Shown: positions 46,472-55,277 of the stretch, piece by piece
Position numbering within the stretch: the stretch's first letter is position 1
Layout: each line of letters begins with the position of its first letter
Assembly: GCA_001794825.1 (NCBI GenBank)
Contig: MGLK01000012.1
Location: 95,155 to 159,154 of the forward strand
Length of the DNA: 64,000 nucleotides
Direction: 5' to 3'
Source: Caulobacterales bacterium RIFCSPHIGHO2_01_FULL_70_19
GTDB taxonomy: Bacteria; Pseudomonadota; Alphaproteobacteria; Caulobacterales; Caulobacteraceae
Translations under genes and position numbers: made by a program
Notes under the pieces: generated by a model
Told to the model about the DNA's origin: nothing
The model's input: the letters and a program-made list of their open reading frames with translations, nothing else
Database searches by the model: none

Positions 46472-47728
46472 TCACACAGGACGGACGAGGACGATCTTCT
46501 TCTTGCCGGCGGCGAGTTTGAGCACGCCGTCGGCGGTCAGGTCAGAGGCCTCGACCAGCCGGGCGCCATCGCCGACGGCCTGGTCGTTCAGGCGCAAGCC
46601 GCCCCCCTGGGCCAAGCGGCGGGCCTCGCCGTTGGACGCGGTCAGGCCGGCCTTGGTCGCCACGGCCGCCAGCATGGCGCCGACAACCTCGTCGCGCGGC
46701 AGCTCCACCGTGGGCAGATCGGCCGACAGGCGGCCTTGCTCGAAGGCGGCCTCGGCGGCGCCGCGGGCGTGGGCGGCGGCACCGGCGCCGTGCAGCATGG
46801 TGGTCGCGGCGTCGGCCAGCGCCTTCTTGGCGTCGTTGATCGCGGCGCCCTCGAGCGCCTCCAGCCGCGCCACCTCGTCCAGCGGCAGGTCGGTGAACAG
46901 GCGCAGGAAGCGGCCGACGTCGGCGTCGTCGACGTTGCGCCAGAACTGCCAGTAGTCGTAGGGGCTCAGCTGGTCGGCGTTGAGCCAGACCGCGCCCTGG
47001 GCGGTCTTGCCCATCTTGCCGCCCGAGGCGGTGGTCAGCAGGGGCGTGGTCAGGCCGAAGGCGGCCTTGTGGTCGACACGGCGGACCAGATCGACGCCGG
47101 AGGTGATGTTCCCCCACTGGTCCGAGCCGCCCATCTGCAGCGTGCAGCCGAAGCGGCGGTTCAGTTCCAGGAAGTCCACCGACTGCATCAGCATGTAGTT
47201 GAACTCGAGGAAGGTCATCGGCTGCTCGCGTTCCAGCCGCAGCTTGACCGAGTCGAAGGCCAGCATCCGGTTGACGGTGAAGTGCGTGCCGAAGTCGCGC
47301 AGGAACTGGATGTAGCCGAAGGTGGACAGCCAGTCGTCGTTGTCGACCATGATCGCGTCGGTCGGTCCGTCGCCGAAGGTCAGGAACTTCTCGAACACGG
47401 TGCGGATCGAGGCGATGTTGGCGGCGATGGTCGCGTCGGTCAGCTGGGGGCGCGAGGCGTCCTTGCCCGTCGGGTCGCCGACCTTGGTGGTGCCGCCGCC
47501 CATCAGGACGATGGGTTTATGCCCGGCCTGCTGCAGGCGGCGCAGCATCATGATCTGGATCAGGCTGCCGACGTGCAGCGAGGGCGCGGTGGCGTCGAAG
47601 CCGATGTAGCCGGTGACCACGCCCGCGGCGGCGGCCTCGTCGAGCTCGGCCGGGTGGGTGATCTGGTGGATGTAGCCGCGCGCCTCGAGCGTGCGGAGGA
47701 ACTCGGACTTGAAGGGCTGGTCGCTCAT
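46472..47728 (-). CDS. tyrS: Tyrosyl-tRNA synthetase
   Basis: 418 aa class I synthetase. HIGH-type motif is HVGS in [16 protein letters not shown]-type is KMGKT in [13 protein letters not shown]; tyrosine pocket [10 protein letters not shown] and GGSDQWGNI. An S4 RNA-binding domain at the C-terminus ([17 protein letters not shown]). Unusually, a tyrosine-rich mini-ORF lies 84 bases upstream. Operon order tyrS-bcp. Confidence 0.97.
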   Translation of the reverse strand: MSDQPFKSEFLRTLEARGYIHQITHPAELDEAAAAGVVTGYIGFDATAPSLHVGSLIQIMMLRRLQQAGHKPIVLMGGGTTKVGDPTGKDASRPQLTDATIAANIASIRTVFEKFLTFGDGPTDAIMVDNDDWLSTFGYIQFLRDFGTHFTVNRMLAFDSVKLRLEREQPMTFLEFNYMLMQSVDFLELNRRFGCTLQMGGSDQWGNITSGVDLVRRVDHKAAFGLTTPLLTTASGGKMGKTAQGAVWLNADQLSPYDYWQFWRNVDDADVGRFLRLFTDLPLDEVARLEALEGAAINDAKKALADAATTMLHGAGAAAHARGAAEAAFEQGRLSADLPTVELPRDEVVGAMLAAVATKAGLTASNGEARRLAQGGGLRLNDQAVGDGARLVEASDLTADGVLKLAAGKKKIVLVRPV

Positions 47729-47812
47729 GGCGGCTCCGTTAGCAGGGAAGCCGGCGGCCGTCAGGTGAGTTCGGCGCCGGCGGGTGCGGCGCAGGGGTTC
47801 GCGGCCGCTCGT

Positions 47813-47863
47813 TCAGTACGAGGGGCGATAGTAGAGGCCGATGCGGGTGGCGCGGGCGAACAT
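47813..47863 (-). CDS. Possible Tyr-rich leader peptide upstream of tyrS
   Basis: 16-codon mini-ORF MFARATRIGLYYRPSY, three Tyr including a YY pair, ending 84 bases before the tyrS start. It could sense Tyr-tRNA charge by ribosome stalling, as amino-acid leader peptides do. No clear SD and no T-run terminator lie between it and tyrS, so this is speculative. Confidence 0.25.
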   Translation of the reverse strand: MFARATRIGLYYRPSY

Positions 47864-47884
47864 GGCGTCCGGGTACGGTCGGCG

Positions 47885-47912
47885 TTGACCGACGTCAAGG
47901 TCGCGCTATCGG
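47885..47912 (+). promoter_or_regulatory. Candidate promoter for the DOMON-like gene, leaderless mRNA
   Basis: -35 TTGACC (47885-47890), 16-base spacer, -10 TATCGG (47907-47912). Transcription would begin near the ATG at 47919, so the mRNA would be leaderless. Confidence 0.4.
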
Positions 47913-47918
47913 TGGGGC

Positions 47919-48464
47919 ATGCTGGTCACCCTCACGCCGCACCCCGAAACGCCCGGCCCCCCCGTGACCATCGCGGTCGAGGTCCTGCGGCCGAGGATTC
48001 CGGGACTCTCGCTTCGCTTTCGGGTCGCTGGCGACATCTCCGGGATACGCGTGCCGGAAAGGGTCAGGCCCTCGCGCGCCAGAGAGCTTTGGCGGACCAC
48101 CTGTTTCGAGGCCTTCGTCGCAAAGGAGGGCGGGGGGTATTGCGAGCTCAATCTGTCGCCGGAGGGACGTTGGGACGCGTATGAGTTCACCGCCTATCGG
48201 GAAGGCATGTACGCCCACCCCGGCGTGGAAATGCGCGACCCTGAGCGGACGAGGGACGATCGCAGCCTCGTTTGCGCCGCCACCTTCGACCTGGACCGCG
48301 TGCTGGGCTGCGACGCCGTACCGTGGCGCGTGGGGTTGTCCGCCGTTGTGGAGGATCTGGACGGCCGTATCTCCTACTGGGCCCTGGCCCATGCTCCGGG
48401 TAAGCCGGACTTCCATCATCCCGACTCGTTCGCGCTGGAGCTGCCGGCGCCGGAGGCTTCATGA
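47919..48464 (+). CDS. DOMON-like domain protein
   Basis: 181 aa. Core LWRTTCFEAFVAKEGGGYCELNLSPEGRWDAYEF region, then YREGM and a C-terminal YWALAHAPGKPDFHHPDSFALEL, the DOMON-like pattern of alphaproteobacteria. DOMON domains bind haem or sugars; no ligand can be assigned. Overlaps the NamZ gene by ATGA, a pairing that suggests joint cell-wall sugar metabolism. Confidence 0.85.
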   Translation: MLVTLTPHPETPGPPVTIAVEVLRPRIPGLSLRFRVAGDISGIRVPERVRPSRARELWRTTCFEAFVAKEGGGYCELNLSPEGRWDAYEFTAYREGMYAHPGVEMRDPERTRDDRSLVCAATFDLDRVLGCDAVPWRVGLSAVVEDLDGRISYWALAHAPGKPDFHHPDSFALELPAPEAS

Positions 48465-49663
48465 AGTTCGGCATCGACCGCCTGCTGACCGAGCCCGCGG
48501 TGTCGAAGGCGTTGCGGGGGCGCCGCGTGGCGCTGCTGGGACATCCGGCGTCGGTCACGGCGGACCTGACCCATTCGCTGGACGCGCTGGCGGCGCATCC
48601 GGACATCACCCTGACCGCCGCCTTCGGGCCGCAGCACGGCATGCGGGGCGACCTGCAGGACAACATGATGGAGAGCCCGGACGAGACCGACGCCCGGCTC
48701 GGCATCCCGGTGTTCAGCCTCTACGGTGAGGTGCGACGGCCGACCGACGCTTCGATGGAGACCTTCGACGTCCTGCTGGTCGACCTGCAGGACCTCGGCT
48801 GCCGCATCTACACCTTCGTGACGACGCTGCTCTATGTGCTCGAGGCGGCGGCGAAGCACGGCAAGGCGGTGTGGGTGCTGGACCGACCCAATCCGGCGGG
48901 GCGGCCGGTCGAAGGGCTGACGTTGCGGGCCGGATACGAGAGCTTCGTCGGCGCCGGGCCGATGCCGATGCGGCACGGCATGACGCTGGGCGAGATGGGG
49001 CGCTGGTTCATCGACCAGCACAACCTCGACCTGGAGTACCAGGTGGTCGGGATGCAGGGCTGGGCGCCGGATGAGGCTCCGGGTTTCGGCTGGCCGCTGG
49101 GGGAGCGGAGCTGGATCAACCCCAGCCCGAACGCGCCGAACCTGTCGATGGCGCGGGCCTACGCGGGGACGGTCATGCTGGAGGGGACCACCTTGTCCGA
49201 GGGTCGGGGCACCACCCGGCCGCTGGAGCTGTTCGGCGCGCCCGACCTCGACGCCCGGGCGGTGATCGCGGAGATGCAGGCGCTGGCGCCGCAGTGGCTG
49301 GAGGGCTGCCGCCTGCGCGACCTGTGGTTCCAGCCGACCTTTCACAAGCACGTCGGCCAGCTGTGCGCCGGAGTCCAGATCCACGTCGAGGACCCGGCCT
49401 ACGACCACGCCGCCTTCCGGCCGTGGCGGCTGCAGGCGCTGGCCTTCAAGGCGATCCGGCGGCTGCATCCGGACTACCCGCTGTGGCGGGACTTCCCGTA
49501 CGAATATGTGTTCGACCGCCTCGCCATCGACGTGATCAACGGCGGGTCGGGGCTGCGCGACTGGGTGGACGACGGGGCGGCGGCTCCGGAGGATCTGGAG
49601 GCTCTCGCCCGGCCGGACGAGCAGGCGTGGGAGGAGGCGCGGCGTCGCTTCCTGCTCTACTGA
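48461..49663 (+). CDS. namZ: Exo-beta-N-acetylmuramidase NamZ family (DUF1343)
   Basis: 400 aa. DUF1343 landmarks: RVALLGHPASV, FGPQHGMRGDLQDNM, VFSLYGEVRRP, LLVDLQDLGCRIYTFV, VLDRPNPAGRPVEG, EGTTLSEGRGTTRPLE and the FHKHVGQLCAGVQIHV region. Cytoplasmic-looking N-terminus with no signal peptide, unlike secreted Bacillus NamZ. Removes MurNAc from peptidoglycan fragments in wall recycling, by family precedent. Confidence 0.9.
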   Translation: MKFGIDRLLTEPAVSKALRGRRVALLGHPASVTADLTHSLDALAAHPDITLTAAFGPQHGMRGDLQDNMMESPDETDARLGIPVFSLYGEVRRPTDASMETFDVLLVDLQDLGCRIYTFVTTLLYVLEAAAKHGKAVWVLDRPNPAGRPVEGLTLRAGYESFVGAGPMPMRHGMTLGEMGRWFIDQHNLDLEYQVVGMQGWAPDEAPGFGWPLGERSWINPSPNAPNLSMARAYAGTVMLEGTTLSEGRGTTRPLELFGAPDLDARAVIAEMQALAPQWLEGCRLRDLWFQPTFHKHVGQLCAGVQIHVEDPAYDHAAFRPWRLQALAFKAIRRLHPDYPLWRDFPYEYVFDRLAIDVINGGSGLRDWVDDGAAAPEDLEALARPDEQAWEEARRRFLLY

Positions 49664-49721
49664 GCCGCGGCTGACAGTTTGTCGCGTTGCCGCCCGTCGG
49701 GCGGCCGCATAGTCTGGTTCT

Positions 49722-49801
49722 GCGGACCGGGCCCCTCTGGCGACCACGTGGTCGTGATGTCGGTCCGCATCGAGCGTGCTCGATGCGTGACAGGGCCCAG
49801 C
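49722..49801 (+). promoter_or_regulatory. Structured leader upstream of ydcH-terC with competing stems
   Basis: GCGGACC (49722-49728) can pair with GGTCCGC (49762-49768) around a palindromic hairpin CGACCACGTGGTCG (49741-49754). Alternatively CGCATCGAG-CGTG-CTCGATGCG (49766-49787) forms and sequesters three bases of GGTCCGC. GGGCCC at 49729 and 49793 could close an outer stem. TerC genes in other bacteria follow the Mn-sensing yybP-ykoY riboswitch; I do not see its conserved core here. Confidence 0.45.
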
Positions 49802-49852
49802 CGTTTCCCGTCCCGGTCAGGCATCGAGCCGCTCCTCACAGAGGAGAGGACG

Positions 49853-50053
49853 ATGCTGCACATCCAGCTCTACCGCGCCCGCCGGGACCATGCGCGGCTT
49901 TCACACATGATCGATCTCGAACAGCGGAGCCGCCGCGCGGATCCGCAGCGCCTGGCCGAGCTGAAGAAGCGCAAGCTCGCGGCGCGGGACCGGATCGCCG
50001 CCCTCGAGGCGCGCCAGGCCGAGACCCCCGAGCCCCGTCCCCACAGCGCCTGA
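49853..50053 (+). CDS. YdcH family protein (DUF465)
   Basis: 66 aa. Coiled-coil YdcH pattern: RRDHARLSHMIDLEQRSRRADP then RLAELKKRKLAARDRIAALEAR. Strong ribosome binding site GAGGAGAGGA before ATG 49853. 26 bases before terC, and so read from the same structured leader. Confidence 0.88.
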   Translation: MLHIQLYRARRDHARLSHMIDLEQRSRRADPQRLAELKKRKLAARDRIAALEARQAETPEPRPHSA

Positions 50054-50079
50054 CGCCGCCAGAATTCCGGAAACCTGCA

Positions 50080-51060
50080 ATGGAAATCCTGCTCGCCGAG
50101 TGGCTCGGCAAGCCGGCCTGGATGTGGCTGGCCTTCATGACCGTGGTCACGGCGCTGCTGGCGCTCGACCTCGGCGTCCTGCATCGCGACCAGCATGAGA
50201 TCGGGGTGCGCGAGAGCCTGCTGCTGTCGGGCATGTACATCGCCATCGCCCTGGTCTTCGGGGGATGGGTCTGGTGGGAGCTCGGGCGGCAGTCGGGCAT
50301 CGAATACCTGACCGGCTTCGCGGTCGAGAAGAGCCTGGCGATGGACAACGTCTTCGTCATCGCCATGATCTTCGGCTACTTCGCCATTCCGCGGGCCCTG
50401 CAGCACCGGGTGCTGTTCTGGGGCATCCTCGGGGTCATCGTGCTGCGAGCCGTGATGATCGGGGCCGGCGCCGCCCTCGTCAGCCAGTTCGGCTGGGTGC
50501 TCTACGTCTTCGCCGCCTTCCTGGTGCTGACCGGCGTCAAGATGTTCTTCGCCGGCGAGGGCCACGGCGATGTCGGCGCCAATCCGATGGTCCGGTGGAT
50601 GCGCCGCCGGCTGCGGGTCACGGACGAGCTGCACGGCCAGAAATTCTTCGTCCGCCAGCCGGATGCGCGGGGGCGGATGGTGTGGTGGGCCACGCCGATG
50701 TTCCTGGCGCTGGTGATGATCGAGATCGCCGACGTGATCTTCGCGGTCGACTCCGTGCCGGCGATCTTCGCCATCACGACCGACCCGTACATCGTCTACA
50801 CCTCGAACATCTTCGCCATCCTCGGCCTGAGGGCGCTGTATTTCGCCCTAGCGGCGGTGATCCACCGCTTCGCCTATCTGAAGCAGGCGCTGGCGGTGCT
50901 GCTGGTGTTCATCGGCGGCAAGGTGTTCGTCGCCGATCTGACCGGGCTGGGGAAAATTCCCGCCGAGTGGTCGCTGGCGATCACCGCCGCCATCCTGGCG
51001 TCGGGGGTTATCTGGTCGCTGTGGAAGACGCGGGGGGAGGCGGCCGCGCCGCAGCCCTGA
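50080..51060 (+). CDS. TerC family membrane protein (Alx-type)
   Basis: 326 aa, about eight membrane helices. TerC landmarks: LALDLGVLHRDQHEIGVRESL region, WWELG, FAVEKSLAMDNVFVIAMIF and EIADVIFAVDSVPAIFAITTDPYIVYTSNIFAILGLRALYF region, including the acidic residues in the membrane. The family exports Mn in Alx/MeeF precedents and can assist membrane metalloprotein folding. Confidence 0.93.
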   Translation: MEILLAEWLGKPAWMWLAFMTVVTALLALDLGVLHRDQHEIGVRESLLLSGMYIAIALVFGGWVWWELGRQSGIEYLTGFAVEKSLAMDNVFVIAMIFGYFAIPRALQHRVLFWGILGVIVLRAVMIGAGAALVSQFGWVLYVFAAFLVLTGVKMFFAGEGHGDVGANPMVRWMRRRLRVTDELHGQKFFVRQPDARGRMVWWATPMFLALVMIEIADVIFAVDSVPAIFAITTDPYIVYTSNIFAILGLRALYFALAAVIHRFAYLKQALAVLLVFIGGKVFVADLTGLGKIPAEWSLAITAAILASGVIWSLWKTRGEAAAPQP

Positions 51061-51076
51061 GCCGCCGGAGCCGGCC

Positions 51077-51727
51077 TCAGGCCGGCTTTTCGGCCAGCCG
51101 CTTGTCGAGATAGGCGCCGACGCGGCGTTCGACGGCGTCTAGGTGGTCCTGCCAGAAGTGGCTGGCGCCTTCCTCGAGCTCGTAGTCGATGACGATGCCC
51201 TTCTGGGTTCGCAGCTTGTTGACCACCCGCTCGACCTCGACCGGCGGCACGATGGTGTCGGCCGTGCCGTGCAGGAACAGGCCCGAGGCGGGGCAGGGGG
51301 CGAGGAAGCTGAAGTCGTACATGTTCGACGGCGGCGACACCGAGATGAAGCCGTCGGTCTCGGGCCGGCGCATCAGCAGCTGCATGCCGATGTAGGCCCC
51401 GAACTGGTAGCCGGCGACCCAGGTTTGGGAGGCGGCGGGGTTGTTGGCCTGCAGCCAGTCCAGCGCGGTGGCCGCGTCGGCCAGTTCGCCGACGCCGGAG
51501 TCGAACTCGCCCTGGGACTTGCCGACGCCGCGGCTGTTGTAGCGCAGGGTGGCGAAGCCGCGCTTGACGAACAGCTGGTAGAGGGTCACCGCGACCGGGT
51601 TGTTCATGTGCCCGCCCGCCTTGGGGTGCGGATGCAGGATCAGGGCGATCGGGGCGTTCGGGCGCTTGCCCGGGGAGTAGCGGCCTTCGATGCGTCCGGA
51701 CGCGCCGGGCAGGATGACTTCAGGCAT
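51077..51727 (-). CDS. Alpha/beta-hydrolase-fold protein lacking the nucleophilic Ser
   Basis: 216 aa. Family layout LILHPHPKAGGHMNN, GFATLRYNSRGVGKSQG, elbow GYQFGAY where GYSFGA is expected, then acid HGTADTIVPP and His of EGASHFW. The CAG codon for the Gln is unambiguous, so a Ser nucleophile is missing at the elbow. It may be a binding or thioester-type protein, or use another residue. No signal peptide. Divergent from the iscR promoter. Confidence 0.85.
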   Translation of the reverse strand: MPEVILPGASGRIEGRYSPGKRPNAPIALILHPHPKAGGHMNNPVAVTLYQLFVKRGFATLRYNSRGVGKSQGEFDSGVGELADAATALDWLQANNPAASQTWVAGYQFGAYIGMQLLMRRPETDGFISVSPPSNMYDFSFLAPCPASGLFLHGTADTIVPPVEVERVVNKLRTQKGIVIDYELEEGASHFWQDHLDAVERRVGAYLDKRLAEKPA

Positions 51728-51773
51728 GGGCGGTCGAATATCCCGTGTTCAACTGTCATTTCGCAGGCGCGTA

Positions 51774-51798
51774 ATACTTGACCACGCCAGTAGGACTT
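51774..51798 (+). promoter_or_regulatory. IscR-type operator overlapping the iscR promoter
   Basis: ATACTTGACC-ACGC-CAGTAGGACTT fits the E. coli IscR type I consensus well in the left half (ATASYYGAC) and partly in the right (YAGT). It covers the -35 TTGACC (51778-51783); a -10 TAAGTC lies 17 bases on (51801-51806). The regulator would repress its own suf operon. Confidence 0.5.
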
Positions 51799-51888
51799 TC
51801 TAAGTCCCGCCTGCGCTGCGCCGCCTTCGCGAAGGCGCGGGTTCTAGCACAGGAGCCCCGAAAAGCGCGCGATTTTTGAGGGTGCGCG

Positions 51889-52368
51889 ATGCGACTGTCG
51901 ACCAAGGGACGATACGCCGTGATGGCCATGGCGGACCTCGCCAGGAACGGGCGCGGGCCCGACGGCGCGAGCCGGGCGGTGTCTCTGGCCGAGATCGCCG
52001 CGCGGCAGGAGATTTCGCTGAGCTATCTGGAGCAGCTGTTCGCACGGCTGCGGAAGAGCGGCCTGGTGCAGAGCGTGCGCGGGCCGGGCGGGGGCTACCG
52101 GCTGGCCAAGGGCGCCCACGAGACGGTGGTGGCGGAGATCGTGCTGGCGGTGGACGAACCGATCCGCGCCACCCGCTGCATCGCCCACTCGTCGCCCCGG
52201 GGCTGCATGATGGGCGGGGAGCGCTGCATCACCCACAATCTCTGGGAAGACCTCGGCGCGGAGATCCACGCCTATCTGGCCGCCGTATCGCTGGAGGACG
52301 TGGTGATGAACCGCACCGGCGGGCGGCGCCGGACGGCGGCGGTTCCTGCGATGGGAGCGGCGGCGTGA
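51889..52368 (+). CDS. iscR: Rrf2-family Fe-S regulator, IscR-like
   Basis: 159 aa. Winged helix: MRLSTKGRYAVMAMADLA, SLAEIAARQEISLSYLEQLF, GLVQSVRGPGGGYRLA. Fe-S ligands: three Cys in TRCIAHSSPRGCMMGGERC followed by ITHNLWEDL, as in IscR (with His as fourth). It senses cluster status and heads the suf operon. Overlaps the next gene by GTGA. Confidence 0.94.
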   Translation: MRLSTKGRYAVMAMADLARNGRGPDGASRAVSLAEIAARQEISLSYLEQLFARLRKSGLVQSVRGPGGGYRLAKGAHETVVAEIVLAVDEPIRATRCIAHSSPRGCMMGGERCITHNLWEDLGAEIHAYLAAVSLEDVVMNRTGGRRRTAAVPAMGAAA

Positions 52369-53501
52369 GCGTCTATCTGGATTACAACGCGTCGGGCCTG
52401 GTGCGGCCGGAGGTTCGCGAGGCGATGGCCGAAGCGTTGGCCGACGGCGGCAATCCCAACGCCGTGCACGCCGCCGGCCGGCGGGCCCGGGCGCGGGTGG
52501 AGAATGCGCGCGCCAGGGTGGCCGAACTGGTCGGGGCGGACCCGACGGCGATCGTCTTCTCCTCGGGCGGGACCGAGTCCAACGCCCAGGCGGTGGCCAG
52601 CGCCCTGGCGGCCGGGTGCGAGCGCGTGATCGTGTCGGCGACCGAGCATCCCTGCGTGGCCGAGGCCGCCGCCGTCTCCAGCGCGCCGGTCGAGGTGCTG
52701 CCCGTGGACGGCGAGGGCGTGGTCGATCTGGCCTGGCTGGCCGACGCCCTGAAGCGGCCGGGCCGGCCGCTGGTCGCGATCCATCATGCGAACAACGAGA
52801 GCGGCGTGATCCAGCCGATCGCAGAGGCGGCGCAGTGGATCCGCGCCGCCGGCGGCTGGCTGCATGTCGACGCCATCCAGTCGGCGGGCAAGATCCCGGT
52901 CGACGTGCGCGAGCTGGACGCCGACAGCCTGACCCTCTCGGCCCACAAGCTGGGTGGGCCGCAGGGCGTCGGGGCCCTGGTGCTGAAAGCCGGACGCGAG
53001 GCGGTGAAGATCCTGCACGGGGCGGGGCAGGAGCGCGGGCTGCGCGCCGGCACCGAGAACACGCCGGGCATCGCCGGCTTCGGCGTCGCCGCCGACTGCG
53101 CCGCACGCGACCTGCCGGAGGCGATGGCCCACGCGAGCTGGCGCGACGCGGCCGAGGCGAAGGTCAGGGCCGCGGGGGCGACCATCGTCGGCGCGGGGGC
53201 GCCGCGCCTGCCCAACACCCTGTTCATGGCCGTAGAGGGCTGGGATAGCCCGCAGCAGCTGATCACCCTCGATCTGGCCGGGATCATGATCTCGGCCGGC
53301 AGCGCCTGCTCCTCGGGCAAGACCAAGCCGTCGAAGACGATGCTGGCGATGGGGCTGGAGCCGCTGGCCACCGGCGCCGTGCGCATCTCGGGCGGCTGGG
53401 GGACCACCGAACAGGACTGGATCCGCTTCGCCGACGCCTGGGTCGCGGCGTGGCAGAAGCATAGCGCGCGCCTGAGAGAGCGCGCGAAGGAAGTCGCGTA
53501 A
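52365..53501 (+). CDS. Cysteine desulfurase, IscS/NifS-like
   Basis: 378 aa. PLP enzyme releasing sulfur from cysteine. Seen: [35 protein letters not shown] Lys in [10 protein letters not shown] and persulfide Cys in [14 protein letters not shown], the group I arrangement. GTG start at 52365. This is a second desulfurase beside sufS at 57 kb, in the same operon. Confidence 0.94.
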   Translation: MSVYLDYNASGLVRPEVREAMAEALADGGNPNAVHAAGRRARARVENARARVAELVGADPTAIVFSSGGTESNAQAVASALAAGCERVIVSATEHPCVAEAAAVSSAPVEVLPVDGEGVVDLAWLADALKRPGRPLVAIHHANNESGVIQPIAEAAQWIRAAGGWLHVDAIQSAGKIPVDVRELDADSLTLSAHKLGGPQGVGALVLKAGREAVKILHGAGQERGLRAGTENTPGIAGFGVAADCAARDLPEAMAHASWRDAAEAKVRAAGATIVGAGAPRLPNTLFMAVEGWDSPQQLITLDLAGIMISAGSACSSGKTKPSKTMLAMGLEPLATGAVRISGGWGTTEQDWIRFADAWVAAWQKHSARLRERAKEVA

Positions 53502-53503
53502 CC

Positions 53504-54970
53504 ATGGCCGCCGTCAAGGAAACCGTCGAAGCCGTCGCCGCGCTGGAAAAGTATGCGCACGGCTTCACCTCGGACATCGAGCAGGAGTTCGCGCCCAAGG
53601 GGCTGAATGCGGACATCGTCCGCTTCATCTCGGAGAAGAAGGGCGAACCCGAGTGGATGCTGGAATGGCGGCTGGCCGCCTTCGAGCGCTGGCAGGCCAT
53701 GGAGGAGCCGACCTGGGCCTCGGTCCGCTACGAGCCGATCGACTACCAGGACCTGCACTACTACGCCGCCCCGAAGAAGAAGGTCGGGCCGAAGAGCCTC
53801 GACGAGGTCGATCCCGAACTGCTCGAGGTCTACGCCAAGCTGGGCATCCCGCTGAAGGAGCAGGAGGTGCTGGCGGGCGTCGAGGGGGCGCCGAAGGTGG
53901 CGGTCGACGCCGTGTTCGACAGCGTGTCGGTGGTGACCACCTTCAAGAAGGAGCTGGCCAAGGCGGGGGTGATCTTCCTGCCGATGAGCGAGGCGATCCG
54001 CGAGCATCCCGAGCTGGTGCGGAAATACCTCGGCTCGGTGGTGCCGGTGTCGGACAACTATTTCGCCGCCCTCAACAGCGCGGTCTTCTCGGACGGTTCG
54101 TTCGTCTATGTGCCGCCGGGCGTGCGCTGCCCGATGGAGCTGTCGACCTATTTCCGCATCAATGCGTCCCAGACGGGCCAGTTCGAGCGGACCCTGATCA
54201 TCGCCGACAAGGGCAGCTACGTCTCCTATCTGGAGGGCTGCACGGCGCCGATGCGCGACGAAAACCAGCTGCACGCCGCGGTGGTCGAACTGGTCGCGCT
54301 CGACGACGCCGAGATCAAGTACTCGACGGTGCAGAACTGGTACCCCGGCGACGCCGAGGGCAAGGGCGGCATCTACAACTTCGTCACCAAGCGCGCCGAC
54401 TGCCGCGGCGACCGGTCGAAGGTGTCGTGGACCCAGGTCGAGACCGGCTCGGCGGTGACGTGGAAATATCCGTCCTGCCTGCTCAAGGGCGAGGAGAGCT
54501 CGGGCGAGTTCTATTCGATCGCCATCACCAACGGTCACCAGCAGGCGGACACCGGCACCAAGATGGTGCACCTCGGCAAGAACTCGAGGAGCCGGATCAT
54601 CGCCAAGGCGGTGTCGGCGGGGAAGTCGGACTCGACCTACCGCGGGCTGGTGTCGGTGCACCCCAAGGCGACGGGCGTGCGCAACTTCACCCAGTGCGAC
54701 AGCCTGCTGATCGGCAAGGACTGCGGCTCGCACACCATCCCGTACATCGAGGCCCGGAACGGCTCGGCCCACCTGGAGCACGAGGCGACGACGACGCGGC
54801 TGAGCGAGGACCAGCTGTTCTACGCCCAGCAGCGCGGCCTGTCGGAGGAGGAGGCGGTGGCCCTGCTGGTCAACGGCTTCGTCCGCGACGTGCTGCAGGA
54901 GCTGCCGATGGAGTTCGCCGTCGAGGCGCAGAAGCTGGTGGCGATCAGCCTGGAAGGGAGCGTGGGGTGA
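53504..54970 (+). CDS. sufB: Fe-S cluster assembly protein SufB
   Basis: 488 aa. Scaffold of the SufBC2D complex. Seen: [65 protein letters not shown] and [17 protein letters not shown] near the end. The full-length protein with the conserved Cys and Glu region is present. GTGA overlap with the next small gene. Confidence 0.97.
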   Translation: MAAVKETVEAVAALEKYAHGFTSDIEQEFAPKGLNADIVRFISEKKGEPEWMLEWRLAAFERWQAMEEPTWASVRYEPIDYQDLHYYAAPKKKVGPKSLDEVDPELLEVYAKLGIPLKEQEVLAGVEGAPKVAVDAVFDSVSVVTTFKKELAKAGVIFLPMSEAIREHPELVRKYLGSVVPVSDNYFAALNSAVFSDGSFVYVPPGVRCPMELSTYFRINASQTGQFERTLIIADKGSYVSYLEGCTAPMRDENQLHAAVVELVALDDAEIKYSTVQNWYPGDAEGKGGIYNFVTKRADCRGDRSKVSWTQVETGSAVTWKYPSCLLKGEESSGEFYSIAITNGHQQADTGTKMVHLGKNSRSRIIAKAVSAGKSDSTYRGLVSVHPKATGVRNFTQCDSLLIGKDCGSHTIPYIEARNGSAHLEHEATTTRLSEDQLFYAQQRGLSEEEAVALLVNGFVRDVLQELPMEFAVEAQKLVAISLEGSVG

Positions 54971-55269
54971 CGGCCACTCATCTCGAGAACGCATATAGGT
55001 GGTCGACAGTTGGGAGCTTCGTGCTGGCCGTCAGCAGCACGCTAGCCTTGGCATATTTTGTCTTGGGCGAGCCGCTGGCCAGTTCTGATGCGGGGGAAAG
55101 AGTCGCGGTTGGTCTCGCCTACTGGATGGTGATCGGTCCCGTCTGTTGGCTGGTCGTTACAATCGGGGTGATCGCTGTTTACCGCAGGCGCGGACTCTGG
55201 GTCCTGCTCGGAGGGCCGATCGCGCTCATTCCACTTTTCGCTGTTTTTTGGCTCCTAAGCGCCATCTGA
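54967..55269 (+). CDS. Orphan small membrane protein inside the suf operon
   Basis: 100 aa, three hydrophobic segments ([46 protein letters not shown] region, [21 protein letters not shown]). GTG overlaps the sufB stop, and sufC starts eight bases after it. No family recognised. Base use is AT-richer than its neighbours (AACGCATATAGGTGG, TTTCGCTGTTTTTTGG) and includes rare codons such as ATA and TTG, suggesting a late arrival that kept the operon's overlap style. Confidence 0.7.
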   Translation: MTATHLENAYRWSTVGSFVLAVSSTLALAYFVLGEPLASSDAGERVAVGLAYWMVIGPVCWLVVTIGVIAVYRRRGLWVLLGGPIALIPLFAVFWLLSAI

Positions 55270-55277
55270 GACTCATC

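Noticed and set aside
49722-49852. Canonical yybP-ykoY Mn riboswitch
   Set aside because: Pairing is possible but the conserved core sequence was not seen; kept only as an unnamed structured leader.
49679-50053. YdcH extended to 124 aa
   Set aside because: The extra 58 residues are the structured leader in frame; the strong ribosome binding site is at ATG 49853.
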